This document shows positions 61,179 through 64,000 of a DNA stretch of 64,000 nt, in pieces (the first letter of the stretch is position 1; each line of letters opens with the position of its first letter). Source of the stretch: Prolixibacteraceae bacterium (GTDB taxonomy: Bacteria > Bacteroidota > Bacteroidia > Bacteroidales > Prolixibacteraceae); the NCBI GenBank assembly GCA_019459525.1, contig JAIBEY010000039.1:62001-126000 (forward strand), in the 5' to 3' direction. The position numbers and the translations under genes are program-made. Under the pieces are notes generated by a model. That model did no database searches. It was not told the DNA's origin and was given only the letters and a program-made list of their open reading frames with translations.

Positions 61179-63464
61179 TTACCCCAATAATTTATGAATT
61201 TTATCCATTAAAGCTTGCTTTTTTATGGGCTTCGAAATGTAATCGTCGCATCCGGCCTGGAGGGCTTCGTCCTGATCTTTAGCGAAAGCATAAGCCGTTT
61301 GCGCAATAACCGGAAGTTTAGGCCGTATTTGTTTAATTAGCCGGGTTGCTTCAAAGCCATTCATAATGGGCATCTTCATGTCAATAAGTACCAGACTGAT
61401 TTCAGGATGATCTTTTACCGCTTCAACAGCCTCCTGTCCGTTAGCCGCTTCTAAAATCTTCAATCCATCAAGTTCTAACAGAGTTCGCAGAAACATCAGG
61501 CTGTTAACATCGTCTTCGGCAATTAAAATGGTGATCACATTTGAGGTTGGAGTGCTTTCTTTACCTTCCTCAAAATGAACCGGTTTCTGGCTTTGTTTGT
61601 TGTACGGAATCCTGAAGTAGAAAACAGAACCTTGTCCTAATTTGGTTTCAACCCAGATTGTCCCTCCTAACATTTCTACAAATGCTTTTGAGATTGACAG
61701 TCCTAAACCCGCACCTTCATAAGCTCTGGTTAACGAAATACTTCCTTGCCTGAACTGTTCGAAGATGATTTCAGTTTGATCGGCCGGGATACCCACACCT
61801 GTATCTTTAACGTAAAACTCCAGGTAATCGTCAACAAGTTCGTACCCAAAGTTGATTGATCCTTCTTTGGTGAATTTCAGTGAATTTTTAATCAGGTTGG
61901 TCAATACCTGTGTTAATTTGTTCCGGTCGGTTTGTATAAAACTTTTTTCGTTGGGAAGGGCTGTTGTGAAAGATAGCCGAAGTTCTTTTGCCTGAGCTTC
62001 GGGTGTAAACAGCACGGCAAGTTCACTAAGCAGATGATTTACATTTATTTTGTTGGATTCCAAATTCATTTGGCCCGATTCAATCTTCGAAATATCAACA
62101 ATATCGGTTATGATGCTTAGCATCCGGTTGCCACTTTGCTCAATGATTTGAATGTACCTGTTTTTTGCTTCGGGTAAGAGTTGCGGATTTTTAAGAAGTT
62201 CTGAAAATCCCAGGATTCCATTCATTGGTGTGCGTATCTCGTGGCTGATGTTGGCCAGAAAGGCCGATTTTAACCGGTCACTTTCTTCCGCTTTTTCTTT
62301 GGCAAGGATTAATTCACGAGTCAGGTTTTTCCGGTCAGTAATGTCTTCTTTTATGGCCAAAAAATTGGTAATGAGCCCGTTTTGGTTACAAATGGGTGAT
62401 ATGGTCGCCGACTCCCAGTATAATTCTCCGTTTTTTTTCTGGTTCAGGAATTCGCCATTCCATATTTGACCGGATTTTATGGTTTCCCATAATTCCTCAT
62501 AGTTAATTTCCGACTTATCTCCTGAACTGAATATACTGGTTTTTTTTCCATACAGTTCTTCGGCTGTAAAACCGGTAAGTGCCACTGTGGTTGGGTTGGC
62601 ATATTCAATAACTCCCTCCGTGTCGGTAATAATTATGGAATCGGGGCTCTGTTCTACGGCTAAAGTGAGTTTCCGGATATCCTCTTCGGCTTTTTTGCGG
62701 TCGTTGATGTTTTCAAAAACTCCGATAGATCCGGTAACCTGTTTCGATTCATTAAATACGGGTGAGGCACTGAAGCGTATCCATACTTTAGAGTCGTCGT
62801 TTCTTTGGATTTCTATTTCACAAATGTCTTTTACTCCCTGGACCCGAAGTTTATTCTTTTTTTGTTTTTCCTGATCGCTGACCGAACTAAACAGCAGGTC
62901 GAAGGAATCTAAGCCTATAAGTTCATCAGAGGTATAGCCTGTAATGTTGCAGGCCTGCTGATTTACAAAGAGGATGATGTTGTTGATATCTGTGAGCATT
63001 AGCCCTTCATTCATGCCTTCAATCAGGATTCGGTATTGTTCTTCCTTTTGACGAAGCGTATCGATAGCTTTCTTGTATTCTTTTTGCAGGAGCGATTCGC
63101 GCAATGCTCTTTTAATGGCAGAACCTAACCTTTCCAACCGGTTTTTCAGTACATAGTCGGTGGCTCCATTCAGCAGAGATTGGATCGCTGCCTCTTCTCC
63201 CATGGTACCGCTTACAAACACAAACGGTATGTGTGGATACAAGTCTTTAATCAATAACAAAGCATCGGCTCCGCTATAGTCAGGCAAATTATAGTCAGAG
63301 AGAATAATGTCAATTTTTTGACTCAAAAGGTGATTCCGAAAATCTGTTTCGTTGTCGGCTAAAAAATAATTGAAATTAAGGTTTTCTTTATTTAACCAAA
63401 GTTTTATGAACAGAGAATCGTTTAAATCATCTTCCAGGTGCAGGATATTGATCGTGTGGTCCAT
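61179..63464 (-). CDS. Hybrid sensor histidine kinase (REC-PAS-PAS-HisKA-HATPase-REC)
   Basis: Cytoplasmic protein of 761 residues. Domains in order: receiver at about 6-120 (DIILSDYNLPDYSGADALLL), PAS at about 145-260, PAS with PAC at about 265-385, HisKA at about 400-465 with the phospho-histidine in ANISHEIRTPMNGIL, HATPase (NLIKNSLKFTKEG, DTGVGIPADQ, GAGLGLSISKAFVEMLGG) and a C-terminal receiver (LVLIDMKMPIMNGFEA). No membrane helix is seen, so it senses an internal signal. The two receivers would let it work in a phosphorelay. The target genes are not clear. Confidence 0.92.
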   Translation of the reverse strand: MDHTINILHLEDDLNDSLFIKLWLNKENLNFNYFLADNETDFRNHLLSQKIDIILSDYNLPDYSGADALLLIKDLYPHIPFVFVSGTMGEEAAIQSLLNGATDYVLKNRLERLGSAIKRALRESLLQKEYKKAIDTLRQKEEQYRILIEGMNEGLMLTDINNIILFVNQQACNITGYTSDELIGLDSFDLLFSSVSDQEKQKKNKLRVQGVKDICEIEIQRNDDSKVWIRFSASPVFNESKQVTGSIGVFENINDRKKAEEDIRKLTLAVEQSPDSIIITDTEGVIEYANPTTVALTGFTAEELYGKKTSIFSSGDKSEINYEELWETIKSGQIWNGEFLNQKKNGELYWESATISPICNQNGLITNFLAIKEDITDRKNLTRELILAKEKAEESDRLKSAFLANISHEIRTPMNGILGFSELLKNPQLLPEAKNRYIQIIEQSGNRMLSIITDIVDISKIESGQMNLESNKINVNHLLSELAVLFTPEAQAKELRLSFTTALPNEKSFIQTDRNKLTQVLTNLIKNSLKFTKEGSINFGYELVDDYLEFYVKDTGVGIPADQTEIIFEQFRQGSISLTRAYEGAGLGLSISKAFVEMLGGTIWVETKLGQGSVFYFRIPYNKQSQKPVHFEEGKESTPTSNVITILIAEDDVNSLMFLRTLLELDGLKILEAANGQEAVEAVKDHPEISLVLIDMKMPIMNGFEATRLIKQIRPKLPVIAQTAYAFAKDQDEALQAGCDDYISKPIKKQALMDKIHKLLG

Positions 63465-63513
63465 TTGTCGTGAATTCGTTTATTGTTTGTGCGCGAACTT
63501 CATTAATTACTGC

Positions 63514-63621
63514 TCAATATTTGTCAATGTTTCTTACTGCTTCAATAACATCAGCAATGTTTGTTGTTTTGTTACGGATATCATCGTCAACCAGTCGTAT
63601 ATTTTTAAACGAAGGTATCAT
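63514..63621 (-). CDS. Candidate short frame with receiver-like start
   Basis: 35 codons read KNIRLVDDDIRNKTTNIADV, like the acidic start of a receiver domain, then stop. It may be a fragment of a lost receiver or response regulator next to the kinase genes. There is too little to call it expressed. Confidence 0.2.
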   Translation of the reverse strand: MIPSFKNIRLVDDDIRNKTTNIADVIEAVRNIDKY

Positions 63622-63693
63622 ATTTTAATTTCAAGTGATAGGTACGTTTTGTATTTCAAATGCCAGATACTGTAAGCTGGTATGATACAGGAG

Positions 63694-64000
63694 TCAGTAA
63701 TTTGGCAGACTGAAATAAAATGTAGCCCCGACATTCAATTCGCCTTCGGCCCAACAATTGCCTCCATGCCTGGAAATAATTCGGTTTACGTTGGCCAACC
63801 CGATTCCAATTCCTTCAAATTCGCGTGGTTTATGTAAACGCTGAAAAACGCCAAACAGTTTATCTTTATATTTCATATTAAACCCGGCTCCGTTATCTTT
63901 AATGAAAAAGACCGTTTCAGAGACTAGTTGATAACTTCCAATTTCAATTAAAGCAATGTCTTTTTTACGGGTGTATTTAATCGCATTCGAAATCAGGTTC
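63694..64000 (-). CDS. Histidine kinase ATPase domain, cut by window end
   Basis: The C-terminal end of a sensor kinase whose start lies beyond the window. The reading frame is open from 64000 down to the stop at 63694-63696. It shows the N-box [13 protein letters not shown], the G1 box KDNGAGFNM, and the F/G2 region [20 protein letters not shown]. The last line GATFYFSLP is the standard end. It is the gene upstream of the hybrid kinase. Confidence 0.88.
   Translation of the reverse strand, partial: NLISNAIKYTRKKDIALIEIGSYQLVSETVFFIKDNGAGFNMKYKDKLFGVFQRLHKPREFEGIGIGLANVNRIISRHGGNCWAEGELNVGATFYFSLPNY

Noticed and set aside
1-64000. CRISPR arrays or prophage
   Set aside because: I saw no regularly spaced direct repeats with spacers, and no phage structural or integrase genes.

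Overview
This window looks like the chromosome of a Bacteroidota bacterium, most likely of the Bacteroidales/Marinilabiliales kind. I infer this from a type IX secretion system (T9SS) locus, a PorX regulator, Bacteroidota-type lipoproteins (DUF4837, PorW/SprE), a menaquinone pathway, the near absence of Shine-Dalgarno sequences, and several promoters matching the Bacteroidota pattern TTG-N19..20-TAnnTTTG. The genus cannot be fixed from sequence alone.

Layout. 0-5 kb: the end of an acyl-CoA ligase, an SLC10-like transporter, two LiaF-type membrane proteins and a LytS/LytTR two-component pair. 4.8-9.5 kb: an accessory stretch, all on the minus strand (flavin reductase, AraC regulator, short-chain dehydrogenase, an extra methionine aminopeptidase, a TonB-like protein), separated by related repeats and one symmetric array of TAAGGT boxes. 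9.9-17 kb: pullulanase, alanine dehydrogenase with tsaE, gcvH and a class A penicillin-binding protein. 17.5-37 kb: the secretion core, with topA, an arginase-fold protein that has lost metal ligands, porP, gldK-L-M-N, a terminator, a second gldK, then manC, mlaE-mlaF, porX and a very large sprE/porW. 37-45 kb: envelope and housekeeping genes (tocopherol-cyclase-like, patatin, lipoproteins, tatA, rseP, dxr, an M23 peptidase) and the initiator tRNA. 45-50 kb: a DUF4395 protein, an X-Pro aminopeptidase and a Tat-exported GH36-like glycosidase. 50.5-57 kb: the menaquinone genes (thioesterase, menF, menD, menB, menA), interrupted by a hairpin repeat, a DNA-glycosylase-like gene and a REP/Y1-transposase unit. 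57-64 kb: upp, a GNAT/FemAB-like and deacetylase pair, radC, a six-domain hybrid kinase and the tail of another kinase cut by the window edge.

How the genes fit together. PorP and GldKLMN form the ring and motor of the T9SS, SprE/PorW is an accessory lipoprotein and PorX its response regulator, so most of one secretion machine and part of its control lie within 16 kb. RseP, TatA, the penicillin-binding protein, MlaEF and the LiaF/LytTR group all serve the envelope. The men genes supply the respiratory quinone.

The best candidates for new biology are the metal-ligand-deficient arginase-fold protein placed between topA and porP, the duplicated GldK, the nested TAAGGT array upstream of the AraC gene, the cassette-like repeats between the accessory genes, the REP-flanked transposase with a putative base-excision-like protein inside the men locus, and a perfect 33-base palindrome between menB and menA. 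I did not find a clear, complete undescribed system such as a CRISPR array, a prophage or a recognisable defence island.
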